Source: Maribacter sp. (lineage in GTDB: Bacteria > Bacteroidota > Bacteroidia > Flavobacteriales > Flavobacteriaceae). From it: 14,274 nucleotides of DNA. Below the pieces are notes generated by a model, which ran no database searches, was not told where the DNA came from, and saw only the letters and a program-made list of their open reading frames with translations. Shown here in pieces: positions 5,393 to 12,790 of the stretch (its first letter is position 1; each line of letters begins with the position of its first letter). The position numbers and the translations under genes were made by a program. The DNA is taken from positions 1-14,274 of the forward strand of contig JABDKZ010000096.1 of NCBI GenBank assembly GCA_013001935.1. Direction: 5' to 3'.

Positions 5393-6799
5393 ATGCGTAA
5401 AAAGAAAAGAAGGCAAGTCTTCGAAAAGGTTGAGGTAATTGATGCAGGGGCAAAAGGTAAAACCATTGCCAAAGCTCCTGACGGGCGGGTGATATTTATA
5501 AATAACACCGTCCCTGGTGATGTTGTGGATGTACAGACAACCAAAAAACGAAAGGCTTATTTTGAAGGTAACGCAATATATTTTCATTCGTATTCAGATA
5601 AACGGGTAGCACCAAGATGTGAACATTTTGGGGTTTGTGGTGGTTGTAAATGGCAACATATGGGTTATGGGCATCAACTGTTCTATAAACAGAAAGAAGT
5701 TGAAAATAACCTGCGTCGCATAGGACATCTGGAATTACCCGAATTAAATCCGATTATGGGTTCCAAAGCGCAGTACTTCTATAGAAATAAAATGGAATTT
5801 TCATTTTCCGATAGTCGTTGGTTAACATTGGAAGAAATACAATCCAAAATTGAAATAAAGGAAAAAAATGCATTGGGATTTCACATTCCAGGCATGTGGG
5901 ACAAGATTTTGGATATAAAAAAATGCCATCTTCAAGCAGATCCATCGAACGCCATTCGTTTAGCGGTGAAGAATTTTGCTGTGAAAAACAATATTTCTTT
6001 CTTTAATCCCCGCAACCAATACGGAATGCTTCGTACACTTATGATACGAACAGCTTCAACGGGAGAGCTAATGGTAGTAATCCAGTTTTTTGAGGAGGAT
6101 AAGGAAAAAAGAGAACTTTTGTTAAACTATATAAATGAGAGCTTTCCTGAGATTACCTCTTTGCAATTTGTTATCAATACAAAACAAAACGATACCATTT
6201 ATGACCAGGATATAATCTGTTTTGCGGGACGTAATTATATCATTGAAGAAATGGAGGGGCTCCAATTTAAAATCAATGCCAAGTCTTTTTACCAAACAAA
6301 TTCAGAGCAGGCCTATGAACTTTATAAAGTAGCCCGGGAGTTTGCCGGTCTCACAGGAAAAGAGTTGGTATATGATCTATATACGGGCACGGGAACCATC
6401 GCACAATTCGTTTCCAAGAACGCGAAAAAAGTCATTGGGATCGAATCGGTACCTGAAGCTATTGCGGATGCTAAATCAAATGCTGCGAACAATAAGATTG
6501 ATAATGTTGATTTTTTTGTAGGCGATATGAAAAAAGTACTCAATGAAGATTTTATGGCAGCACATGGGATTCCCGATATAATAATTACCGACCCACCACG
6601 CGATGGTATGCATAAGAATGTGGTTCAACAAATATTAAATATAAGCCCTAAAAAGATCGTTTATGTAAGTTGCAATAGCGCCACTCAAGCTAGGGATCTT
6701 GAAATGATGAAGCATGTATATAAAGTAACCAAAGTACAAGCCGTTGATATGTTTCCGCAAACACACCACGTAGAAAATGTTGTACTTTTGGAAAAGTGA
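5393..6799 (+). CDS. rlmD: 23S rRNA (uracil1939-C5)-methyltransferase RlmD
   Basis: A 468-residue SAM-dependent RNA m5U methyltransferase of the TrmA/RumA class. The basic N-terminus is followed by a TRAM RNA-binding domain (about 10-65). The [4Fe-4S] cysteines are C76, C82, C85 and C178, spaced as in RumA (C-x5-C-x2-C and a distant fourth). The methyltransferase core contains SFYQTNSEQA (298-307), DLYTGTGTI (328-336, SAM loop), IGIES (348-352), DPPRDG (400-405) and the catalytic Cys427 in SCNSATQARDL. All key residues are present and the length is normal, so it should be active. Some flavobacterial RumA-like proteins have other uracil targets, so the exact site is a family assignment. Two envelope-protein genes follow within 7 bp. 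The start is fixed by the adjacent -7 box, giving little or no leader. Confidence 0.93.
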   Translation: MRKKKRRQVFEKVEVIDAGAKGKTIAKAPDGRVIFINNTVPGDVVDVQTTKKRKAYFEGNAIYFHSYSDKRVAPRCEHFGVCGGCKWQHMGYGHQLFYKQKEVENNLRRIGHLELPELNPIMGSKAQYFYRNKMEFSFSDSRWLTLEEIQSKIEIKEKNALGFHIPGMWDKILDIKKCHLQADPSNAIRLAVKNFAVKNNISFFNPRNQYGMLRTLMIRTASTGELMVVIQFFEEDKEKRELLLNYINESFPEITSLQFVINTKQNDTIYDQDIICFAGRNYIIEEMEGLQFKINAKSFYQTNSEQAYELYKVAREFAGLTGKELVYDLYTGTGTIAQFVSKNAKKVIGIESVPEAIADAKSNAANNKIDNVDFFVGDMKKVLNEDFMAAHGIPDIIITDPPRDGMHKNVVQQILNISPKKIVYVSCNSATQARDLEMMKHVYKVTKVQAVDMFPQTHHVENVVLLEK

Positions 6800-6806
6800 T
6801 GACTAC

Positions 6807-7310
6807 ATGAATAAATTAAAAATTGCATTTTTCATTGTATTGGGTATCATTTTTTTCTCTGGCTGTGAGAAAGATGATATCTGCGTGGCCGGCGATACCC
6901 CGCTATTAGTGATTCGGTTTTATGACGAAACCGATACTACAAGTACTAAAAACGTTACAAGTCTGAGAGTTGTTGGGTTGAACCAATCTACAACTGTAAA
7001 TACTTTTAGCGACAGATCTACTGCCGATTCCTTGGCAGTTCCCCTAAGACCGGGACTTTTGAATACGACATACTTACTTATTGCCAATTCAGAAGATGAG
7101 GATGAAGTCGAAATCGGAAATACGGATACCCTGACTATAAATCATGAAACCAAAGAGGTATTTGTTTCCAGGGCCTGCGGATTTATTTCCAATTATGAAA
7201 ATATAGTCCCCGACCTTGGTACTGACGCAGATAATTGGATAAAAAATATAGAAGTAATTTCGCCAACCATTGAAAACTCCGAAACAGCCCATGTTAAAAT
7301 ATTCCATTAG
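6807..7310 (+). CDS. DUF6452 family lipoprotein
   Basis: A 167-residue predicted lipoprotein: basic N-terminus (MNKLK), hydrophobic core, and lipobox FSGC giving lipidated Cys20. It is followed by EKDD, a Lys/acidic cluster like those that export Bacteroidetes lipoproteins to the surface. The mature part begins DDICVAGDTPLLVIRFYD (23-40), which I recognise as DUF6452; two cysteines (26 and one in SRACGF near residue 124) may pair. The chosen start lies 7 bp after the rlmD stop. A longer reading from 6777 would overlap rlmD and lose the signal peptide, so it was not used. The end overlaps the next gene by 20 bp. The trio rlmD-DUF6452-DUF6048 is, to my knowledge, conserved in flavobacteria. Function is unknown. 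Confidence 0.88.
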   Translation: MNKLKIAFFIVLGIIFFSGCEKDDICVAGDTPLLVIRFYDETDTTSTKNVTSLRVVGLNQSTTVNTFSDRSTADSLAVPLRPGLLNTTYLLIANSEDEDEVEIGNTDTLTINHETKEVFVSRACGFISNYENIVPDLGTDADNWIKNIEVISPTIENSETAHVKIFH

Positions 7311-8055
7311 CATATTGTTTTTATTGTGCTTCTTTAATGGATGGTCACAAGATAATACCGTTGATCTTCAACCCCAAGATACCGTAGTACATAAGCAGAC
7401 CTATGGGCTTAGAGTTGGAGTGGACCTTAGTCGTTTAATCATCTCACAATTCGGCAAGAATTATACTGGGCTTGAGCTTGTAGGCGATTATCGTTTGAAA
7501 CAAAAACTATATGTAGCTGGTGAATTAGGAAACGAAAAGAAAACCAAACAAGAAGATCTTTATAGTTTTACAACCTCTGGAAGCTATTTAAAGTTAGGTA
7601 TTGATTATAATACGTATGAGAACTGGTATGGTATGAACAATTCTATTTTCATTGGAGGTAGATACGCTATAAGTAGCTTTACCCAAACTCTGAATAACTT
7701 TCAATATTTCGATACCAATAGATACTGGAATCCTGATTCATTCCCTATTGGTTCCTCTGAAGCCATTAAATTTGATGGATTGACTGCCTCCTGGATAGAA
7801 TTCGTAGTGGGGTTGAAAGCTGAGTTATTTACAAATCTTTATTTGGGCGGAAGTGTTAGGGTTGGCGTTTTGATAAGTAATAAAGAAGCGGAAGAATTTC
7901 CAAACCTATTCATACCAGGTTTCAATAAGGTTACTGATGACAGTAAATTTGGTGTTGGATACAATTATACACTCACTTATATGATTCCTTTGTATAAAAA
8001 AGCCAAAAAGAAAAAAGAAGAAATCGTGAATCAACCCTTAAGAGATCAGCGATAA
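7291..8055 (+). CDS. DUF6048 family outer-membrane beta-barrel-like protein
   Basis: A 254-residue exported protein. A signal peptide (MLKYSISILFLLCFFNGWSQ) is probably cut near residue 19-20. The mature protein alternates short amphipathic strands and turns from about residue 37 to 236 (TYGLRVGVDLSRL, LKLGIDYNTYEN, SIFIGGRYAIS, WIEFVVGLKAELF, LYLGGSVRVGVLI, GYNYTLTYMIPLY), the look of a small eight- to ten-stranded outer-membrane barrel. A lysine-rich tail follows (KKAKKKKEE, 236-244). It matches DUF6048. The ATG at 7291 is chosen over a TTG at 7270 because it places the signal peptide at the N-terminus. It overlaps DUF6452 by 20 bp, which implies coupled translation and perhaps a lipoprotein-barrel partnership. 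It ends 23 bp from the convergent THUMP gene. Confidence 0.88.
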   Translation: MLKYSISILFLLCFFNGWSQDNTVDLQPQDTVVHKQTYGLRVGVDLSRLIISQFGKNYTGLELVGDYRLKQKLYVAGELGNEKKTKQEDLYSFTTSGSYLKLGIDYNTYENWYGMNNSIFIGGRYAISSFTQTLNNFQYFDTNRYWNPDSFPIGSSEAIKFDGLTASWIEFVVGLKAELFTNLYLGGSVRVGVLISNKEAEEFPNLFIPGFNKVTDDSKFGVGYNYTLTYMIPLYKKAKKKKEEIVNQPLRDQR

Positions 8056-8059
8056 TCTC
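8042..8059 (+). terminator. Weak hairpin at the end of the rlmD operon
   Basis: GAGAT (8042-8046) pairs with ATCTC (8055-8059) across an 8-nt loop. A pyrimidine-rich stretch ending in eight T (8073-8080) follows. The 5-bp stem is weak, and there is no better terminator in the 23-bp gap, so read-through between the convergent operons is possible. Confidence 0.25.
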
Positions 8060-8078
8060 CTTCTTTAATTTCTTTTTT

Positions 8079-9242
8079 TTACTTCTTATTTTGAAATTTA
8101 GCTTTTTTGCTACCGGAATACATAACATATTTAACCAAGCGTGATTCCAAATGGCTATTGAACACTTTTATTTTTCTTGATGGTCGTAAGCCAACAAATT
8201 TAAGCGCTTCTAAATTCGAAGTTATGAACCAAGCGTCGGTTCCTGGATACTCTTGTTTAAGGGTATCGCCAATAGCAGCGTAAAAGTCTTCCATATCAAG
8301 GTTTAGCCGTTCACCATAGGGTGGATTGAACACCATATGTAAATGCTTATCGGTAAACTTGGTAGAATCGAAGAAGTTCTTTCGCTCAACAGTGATATAT
8401 TCAGACAGGTTGGCGTTGGCAATATTATCAATAGACTTTCTAACTGCAGATGGTGCCTTATCATAACCCAAAATTCTATGATGAAACTCTCTGGTTTTAT
8501 TCAAACTGCTATCAATTATCTTATGAAAAAGCGCCTCATCAAAGTCTTCCCATTTCTCGAAGGCAAATTCCTTTCTGTTAATGTTGGCCGGGATATTACA
8601 GGCGATCATAGCGGCTTCTGTTAAAAAGGTCCCGCTGCCACACATTGGGTCAAGAAAATCGGATTGTCCGTCCCATCCGCTTAATAATAAAAGGCCAGAT
8701 GCCAAAACCTCATTGATCGGTGCTATATTCGTTGCCGTCCGATAACCCCTATGATGTAATGATCTCCCCGAACTATCTAACGATACATTGCACTGTTCTT
8801 TATGAATATGAACATTAAGGCGAACATCCGGGAACTTTACATCAACGCTAGGTCTTTGCCCATGGGTATCCCTAAATTTATCAACAATGGCATCCTTTAT
8901 TTTCTGGGATACATAGAGTGAATGGGTGAAAACATCTGAAAATAAGGTAGTATCTATTGCGAAAGTAGCATCGGGGGATAGCACTTCGGTCCAATCCATG
9001 TTATAGATCTTTTTATAAAGCTCATTCTCATTTCGAACGGTGAAGGAATGTATAGGCTTAATAATCTTGATAGCCGTTCGTAAACAAAGGTTGGCCTTAT
9101 ACATAAACCCTGTGTCCCCATCAAAAGAAACGCTGCGTACACCTTCCGTAACATTACTTGCACCGAGATTTCGTAATTCCTTCGCCAAAAGCTCTTCAAA
9201 ACCGTATAAAGTCTTGGCAAGCATTCTAAAATTATTGTTCAT
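8079..9242 (-). CDS. THUMP-domain class I SAM-dependent RNA methyltransferase (RlmL N-terminal type, UPF0020)
   Basis: A 387-residue cytoplasmic enzyme. The N-terminal ferredoxin-like/THUMP part (about 1-155) includes LYGFEELLAKEL (12-23) and the region ending HIHKEQCNVSLDSSG (145-159). The Rossmann methyltransferase domain then carries the SAM loop DPMCGSGTFL (198-207) and the N6/N2 amino-methylation motif NPPYGERL (306-313). This matches the half of E. coli RlmKL that makes m2G2445 in 23S rRNA, without the RlmK half. An upstream ATG at 9287 adds 15 residues, but the promoter -7 box (9263-9270) falls inside that extension, so 9242 is the supported start; 9224 is a further option. The gene diverges from the ZIP transporter across a palindromic promoter. 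Confidence 0.92.
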   Translation of the reverse strand: MNNNFRMLAKTLYGFEELLAKELRNLGASNVTEGVRSVSFDGDTGFMYKANLCLRTAIKIIKPIHSFTVRNENELYKKIYNMDWTEVLSPDATFAIDTTLFSDVFTHSLYVSQKIKDAIVDKFRDTHGQRPSVDVKFPDVRLNVHIHKEQCNVSLDSSGRSLHHRGYRTATNIAPINEVLASGLLLLSGWDGQSDFLDPMCGSGTFLTEAAMIACNIPANINRKEFAFEKWEDFDEALFHKIIDSSLNKTREFHHRILGYDKAPSAVRKSIDNIANANLSEYITVERKNFFDSTKFTDKHLHMVFNPPYGERLNLDMEDFYAAIGDTLKQEYPGTDAWFITSNLEALKFVGLRPSRKIKVFNSHLESRLVKYVMYSGSKKAKFQNKK

Positions 9243-9262
9243 ATGCTTTATAAAGATTGCGA

Positions 9263-9281
9263 CAAAAATACAGTATTTTTG
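9263..9281. promoter_or_regulatory. Divergent overlapping promoter: two -7 boxes in one 19-bp palindrome
   Basis: CAAAAATAC-A-GTATTTTTG is a perfect odd palindrome. It contains TATTTTTG on the minus strand (9270-9263, for the THUMP methyltransferase) and TATTTTTG on the plus strand (9274-9281, for the ZIP transporter), only 3 bp apart. Two polymerases could not occupy it at once. A TTG at 9257-9259 is the nearest plus-strand -33 candidate (14-nt spacing, short). Confidence 0.6.
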
Positions 9282-9298
9282 CGCCATCCATGGTATGT

Positions 9299-9315
9299 GT
9301 AACTAAATAGTAACT
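9299..9315. repeat. GTAACT direct repeat in the ZIP leader
   Basis: Two copies of GTAACT, 11 bp apart start to start, lie between the ZIP promoter and its ATG. The spacing places them on the same DNA face. Possible operator; short enough to be chance. Confidence 0.2.
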
Positions 9316-9333
9316 GTACCTAAACCAGCATTA

Positions 9334-10005
9334 ATGGCCTATTTATTGCTCATACTCGGGGTTTTGTTGAGTTTTACATTCGTATACCTCGTAAAACCAA
9401 AAAATAATGGGAATTTAAAGTTATTGTTAGCTTTCAGTGGAGCTTTTTTATTAGCCCTGACCATTTTTGAGCTTTTGCCCTCAGTATATGAAGAATCAGA
9501 TTCCAAGACCATTGGTGTCTTTATAATGCTAGGTATCTTATTGCAGATTTTCCTGGAATTCTTTTCCAAAGGTGCCGAACATGGGCATGTTCATTTAGAC
9601 CATGAAAAAACCAATTTCCCTTGGCTGTTATTCATAAGTTTGGCTATTCACTCTTTGTTGGAAGGCTTTCCTATTGATACACACGATACCATAATCTATG
9701 GCATATTAATTCATAAAATTCCGATAGCCATTATTTTGAGCATATTTTTATTGAATTCTAAAATAAAATTGGTCAATGCCGTGTTATTCATTGTCCTCTT
9801 TGCATTGATGACTCCTTTAGGCAATTATCTTGCTGCTAATTTTGAATTTGCCCGCACCTATTATTTACCGATTACCGCATTAGTTATAGGTGTATTTTTA
9901 CATATTTCTACAGTTATTTTATTCGAAAGTTCCCAGGACCATAAATTCAATTTGAGAAAACTACTGGTAATCTTACTGGGAATCATAATCGCATTTGTCT
10001 TATAG
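9334..10005 (+). CDS. ZIP family divalent-metal transporter
   Basis: A 223-residue inner-membrane protein with about eight hydrophobic helices. The ZIP metal-site signatures are present: HSLLEG (106-111, helix IV) and HKIP (127-130, helix V), and a His-rich cytoplasmic loop (EHGHVHLDH, 82-90) between helices III and IV. Helix VII carries His190. ZIPs move Zn2+ or Fe2+/Mn2+ into the cytoplasm; the substrate cannot be read from sequence. The expected promoter is the plus-strand box of the palindrome at 9263-9281, leaving a leader of about 45 nt. DUF4268 follows with no gap. The leader holds a direct repeat GTAACT at 9299-9304 and 9310-9315, one helical turn apart, that might be a metalloregulator site (speculative). 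Confidence 0.92.
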   Translation: MAYLLLILGVLLSFTFVYLVKPKNNGNLKLLLAFSGAFLLALTIFELLPSVYEESDSKTIGVFIMLGILLQIFLEFFSKGAEHGHVHLDHEKTNFPWLLFISLAIHSLLEGFPIDTHDTIIYGILIHKIPIAIILSIFLLNSKIKLVNAVLFIVLFALMTPLGNYLAANFEFARTYYLPITALVIGVFLHISTVILFESSQDHKFNLRKLLVILLGIIIAFVL

Positions 10006-10434
10006 ATGTTCAGCAAGGAAGAATCAAAAATACTACGCCACGATTTCTGGCTTTCTTTTGGCAAATCCTATCCAAAGAAGTGGATCTTGTATAATACCCG
10101 AATAAAAGGACTGACTTTAAAATTTCATTTTGGGTTAAAAAAGGCAATGGTATCCTTAGATATAGAACATTCTGATTTAGCACGGCGCTTAGTACTATGG
10201 GACAATTTAATCTCATTAAAATCGATTCTGAAAGAAAAATATATTACTAATGTACTTTTTGCAGATTCTATTGTAGTGGACAACCATAAGAAGATTTCAA
10301 GGATTTATGTAGAAAAACCTCAGGTGTGTATTCATAACAAGAATACTTGGCAAGAGACCATGTTCTTTTTGAATGCCAACATGAAGCAATTGGAGGAGTT
10401 TTTTCTTGAATATCGGGATGTAATTAATACCTAA
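10006..10434 (+). CDS. DUF4268 family protein
   Basis: A 142-residue soluble protein with no signal peptide or membrane helix. I recognise DUF4268 from the N-terminal block MFSKEESKILRHDFW and KKWILYNTRIKG (24-35), with a central SLDIEHSD stretch (50-57) and a C-terminal block of aromatic and acidic residues (WQETMFFLNANMKQLEEFF, 114-132). DUF4268 has been related to restriction-enzyme-like folds in some longer proteins, but the function of this short stand-alone form is unknown. Its ATG directly follows the ZIP stop codon (0 bp), so the two are an operon and probably translationally coupled. The partnership with a metal transporter does not by itself suggest a role. Downstream, 10435-10506 holds no convincing terminator. 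Confidence 0.85.
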   Translation: MFSKEESKILRHDFWLSFGKSYPKKWILYNTRIKGLTLKFHFGLKKAMVSLDIEHSDLARRLVLWDNLISLKSILKEKYITNVLFADSIVVDNHKKISRIYVEKPQVCIHNKNTWQETMFFLNANMKQLEEFFLEYRDVINT

Positions 10435-10506
10435 GGAGTTTTGTGAATCTTAAATTTTCAAGTACATGTAATTCCTTGACATTTATGCATTGTTACCGTA
10501 ATAATG

Positions 10507-11325
10507 CTATACTCCGGAAAATGAACTAAACCCACCATCAACATCAAAGATTTCACCCGTAACAAAACTAGAAGCATTACTTAACAGATAATGTACTAGA
10601 CCATTTAACTCGGGAGCTTCTCCAAAACGGCCCATTGGTGTATTTTTAATTATGGCTTCACCTCTGGTTGTATAACTGCCATCTTCATCTGTCAACAATC
10701 GTCTGTTTTGATTGCTGATAAAGAACCCCGGGGCTATGGCATTTACTCTTATAGCATCACTAAATTTTGAGGCCATTTCATTTGCCATCCATTTGGTGAA
10801 AATATCTATCCCCGCTTTTGCGACAGAATACCCCAATACCCTAGAAATTGCCTGTTTAGAAGCCATTGAAGATATATTGATGATAGAACCTTGGCCTTGA
10901 TTGGCCATTAGCTCGCTCAAAACAATAGTCGGAATAATGGTTCCGTAAAGATTAATGTCAATTACATTTTTCGTGTCTTTAAGTTCAATGTCATAAATTG
11001 TTTGGTCATCAGTTAAAGTAGCTCCGGGAACATTTCCTCCAGCAAGATTAATTAGGCCATCAAGATTTCCATAATCCGTTGCAATCTTATCTTTTACAAC
11101 GAGCATCTCCGCTTCATTTAATACGTCGACTTCAAAAGAGGTTGCACAACCTTGTTCTATAGCATTTAATGCTGCACATTTGTTGTCTAATTTATACTTG
11201 GTCCTACCCAATAAAATAATTTTGGCCCCATTTTCTACCAAATACGTTGAAATTGAGCCACCTAGGGTTCCCGTACCGCCTGAAAGGGCAAAACACTTGT
11301 CTTTAATATTGAATAAATTATTCAT
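10507..11325 (-). CDS. SDR family oxidoreductase, D-mannonate/fructuronate reductase type
   Basis: A 272-residue cytoplasmic short-chain dehydrogenase. The nucleotide loop is SGGTGTLGG (15-23), followed by NLAGG (93-97, for NNAG), the catalytic Ser at ISSMAS (151-156), Tyr166 and Lys170 (YSVAK), and a cofactor-closing segment NAIAPGFF (195-202). The C-terminal half (QNRRLL, GEAIIKNTPMGRFGE, DVDGGFSSFSGV) closely resembles the SDRs called D-mannonate oxidoreductase (YjmF/UxuB of Bacillus), which interconvert D-fructuronate and D-mannonate with NAD(H). Substrate is therefore likely a uronate or related keto-sugar, not proven. It starts 12 bp after the lipoprotein oxidoreductase and is the last gene of the operon. 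No signal peptide is present, unlike its two neighbours. Confidence 0.9.
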   Translation of the reverse strand: MNNLFNIKDKCFALSGGTGTLGGSISTYLVENGAKIILLGRTKYKLDNKCAALNAIEQGCATSFEVDVLNEAEMLVVKDKIATDYGNLDGLINLAGGNVPGATLTDDQTIYDIELKDTKNVIDINLYGTIIPTIVLSELMANQGQGSIINISSMASKQAISRVLGYSVAKAGIDIFTKWMANEMASKFSDAIRVNAIAPGFFISNQNRRLLTDEDGSYTTRGEAIIKNTPMGRFGEAPELNGLVHYLLSNASSFVTGEIFDVDGGFSSFSGV

Positions 11326-11337
11326 TATAGCTTTTTA

Positions 11338-12717
11338 TTATTCGTTTGCCTTCGCCATTGTATAGGCCTTAATTGTTGTATAGTATTTCGTTATCATATT
11401 GGGGACTTCCCACTGAGGCATTTCGCCTGCCTTCAGATAATCAAGGTAATTTTGGGTTACTTGCGCAAAATGAGCTTCATGACCTATCTTGAATTCGTCG
11501 GGGATATTTATTCTCCAAACTGAACTAGATAACTTATCCGCACTTGTACCCGGAAATAGCCCAGCAATTTCATTGGTTAAGGCATCGTTCAATTCTTCCT
11601 CAAAATTTAATTTGTTTAAAACCTCGATGTACAAAGTTGGCTTAAAGTTTTCCTCTTCCCCTTGCTTTATTATCAAATTACTCTTGGTACCCCGCATTAT
11701 ACTGTAATGTGTATCCCCTGTTCCTTCAGGAGCCCGATAGTTCCAAATTACGGAAACTTTGGCATGCTTTCCCCTAATTTTATAATTCATTTCACCATTA
11801 CAGAAAACATTCAATTTGTTATCAATGATATCTTTTTCTAGAAAAGTAGGAAACGATTCTAAACCAGTTACCTTTTTAAATTCAGTAGTTGTCAAAATAG
11901 TTGGCCATCGTTTAGCTGACAGCATTTCAATTTCAGTAGTATCTATTATTTCTGAAGGAAATGCTTCCCATTGTACCAAATCAACTAAATGTGTGGTCAC
12001 ATCTACAAGGCCTTCCCCTTCCTCATTTATATCAAAAAACCAGGGTGGACGCACGAGTGGTCGTCCTGATACATATTTAAAGAAATGATGTACACTTTCC
12101 TTACTTATCGCAGGTTCTTCAATCGTACCTTCAATTAGTTCCCCAAATATATTTGGCAATGTAGCAATGTGTTTTTGCATGCGAGTGGTTGATTCAAATC
12201 GTTCAGTCATAATATCATAAATCATAACCCCCTTCGCTTTTGCGATTTTAAATGCCTGCTTTAATTTTTTAAAACCTTCTTGATCAATAACCAAGGGCTT
12301 GTCGGCATAAACATTCAATCCCGCTTTCACAGCCTCTAGAACGTAATCAATCTTTTTTGAATTTTTTCCTGCAACGACCATAACATGACCTGGCCTTCTT
12401 GATATCATCCGGTCAAGATAATCATCACCTAAATAAGATGCTACATTCCAGTTCGTTGGCATTTCCGCTCTTGAATTATAGGTACTTATCTCGTTCAGAA
12501 AATCCTTAACCTCTGGACCCTCAGGGGCAAATACATACACGGTTGAATCTACATTCCCATACATGGTCTTATGAACCAATGCAGCATGAAAGTGCCCAGG
12601 GTCCAATGTCATTAATTTCACAATTTCATTGCTATTTCCGGTTATGCTTTTCATTTCCTTTTTTTCACCACAGCCAATACAAAGACCTAAAAGTAATATG
12701 CAATTAAAAAATTTCAT
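11338..12717 (-). CDS. Gfo/Idh/MocA-like oxidoreductase, predicted lipoprotein
   Basis: A 459-residue protein with a lipobox (LGLCIGC, Cys16), so it is predicted to be lipid-anchored outside the cytoplasm. The following residues (GEKKEMK) lack the acidic cluster of surface-export signals, so it more likely faces the periplasm. The fold is Gfo/Idh/MocA: Rossmann half to about 170, with DKPLVID (139-145, catalytic-type Lys140), then an alpha/beta half with the GLVDVTTHLVDL helix (237-248, His243). The usual GxGxxG dinucleotide loop is replaced by DPGHFHAAL (39-47), a feature of the family with a 'putative oxidoreductase C-terminal' domain. Whether it binds NAD(P) tightly, as periplasmic GFOR does, or at all, is open. 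It lies between the Tat-type oxidoreductase (73-bp gap) and the SDR (12-bp gap). Confidence 0.9.
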   Translation of the reverse strand: MKFFNCILLLGLCIGCGEKKEMKSITGNSNEIVKLMTLDPGHFHAALVHKTMYGNVDSTVYVFAPEGPEVKDFLNEISTYNSRAEMPTNWNVASYLGDDYLDRMISRRPGHVMVVAGKNSKKIDYVLEAVKAGLNVYADKPLVIDQEGFKKLKQAFKIAKAKGVMIYDIMTERFESTTRMQKHIATLPNIFGELIEGTIEEPAISKESVHHFFKYVSGRPLVRPPWFFDINEEGEGLVDVTTHLVDLVQWEAFPSEIIDTTEIEMLSAKRWPTILTTTEFKKVTGLESFPTFLEKDIIDNKLNVFCNGEMNYKIRGKHAKVSVIWNYRAPEGTGDTHYSIMRGTKSNLIIKQGEEENFKPTLYIEVLNKLNFEEELNDALTNEIAGLFPGTSADKLSSSVWRINIPDEFKIGHEAHFAQVTQNYLDYLKAGEMPQWEVPNMITKYYTTIKAYTMAKANE

Positions 12718-12790
12718 TGATAAAATGTTTTAGTAATGATATACTTCAATTGGCAATATCAGTTCAAATAAACATATTGATGTTATTAGA

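Noticed and set aside
6777..6806. Upstream start of the DUF6452 gene inside rlmD
   Set aside because: It would bury the lipoprotein signal peptide; the ATG at 6807 gives a normal one.
7270..7290. TTG start seven codons upstream of the DUF6048 ATG
   Set aside because: The extension places charged and proline residues before the signal peptide; the ATG at 7291 is better.
9243..9287. 15-residue N-terminal extension of the THUMP methyltransferase
   Set aside because: The minus-strand -7 box lies inside it and the THUMP homology begins after the ATG at 9242.
10435..10506. Search for a terminator or RNA in the 72-bp convergent gap between DUF4268 and the SDR
   Set aside because: No hairpin with a T-run and no RNA-like structure could be found.
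12718..12790. Possible internal promoter TTTATTTG (minus strand) in the 73-bp gap before the lipoprotein oxidoreductase
   Set aside because: One mismatch to TAnnTTTG and no -33 box; same-strand operon read-through explains expression as well.
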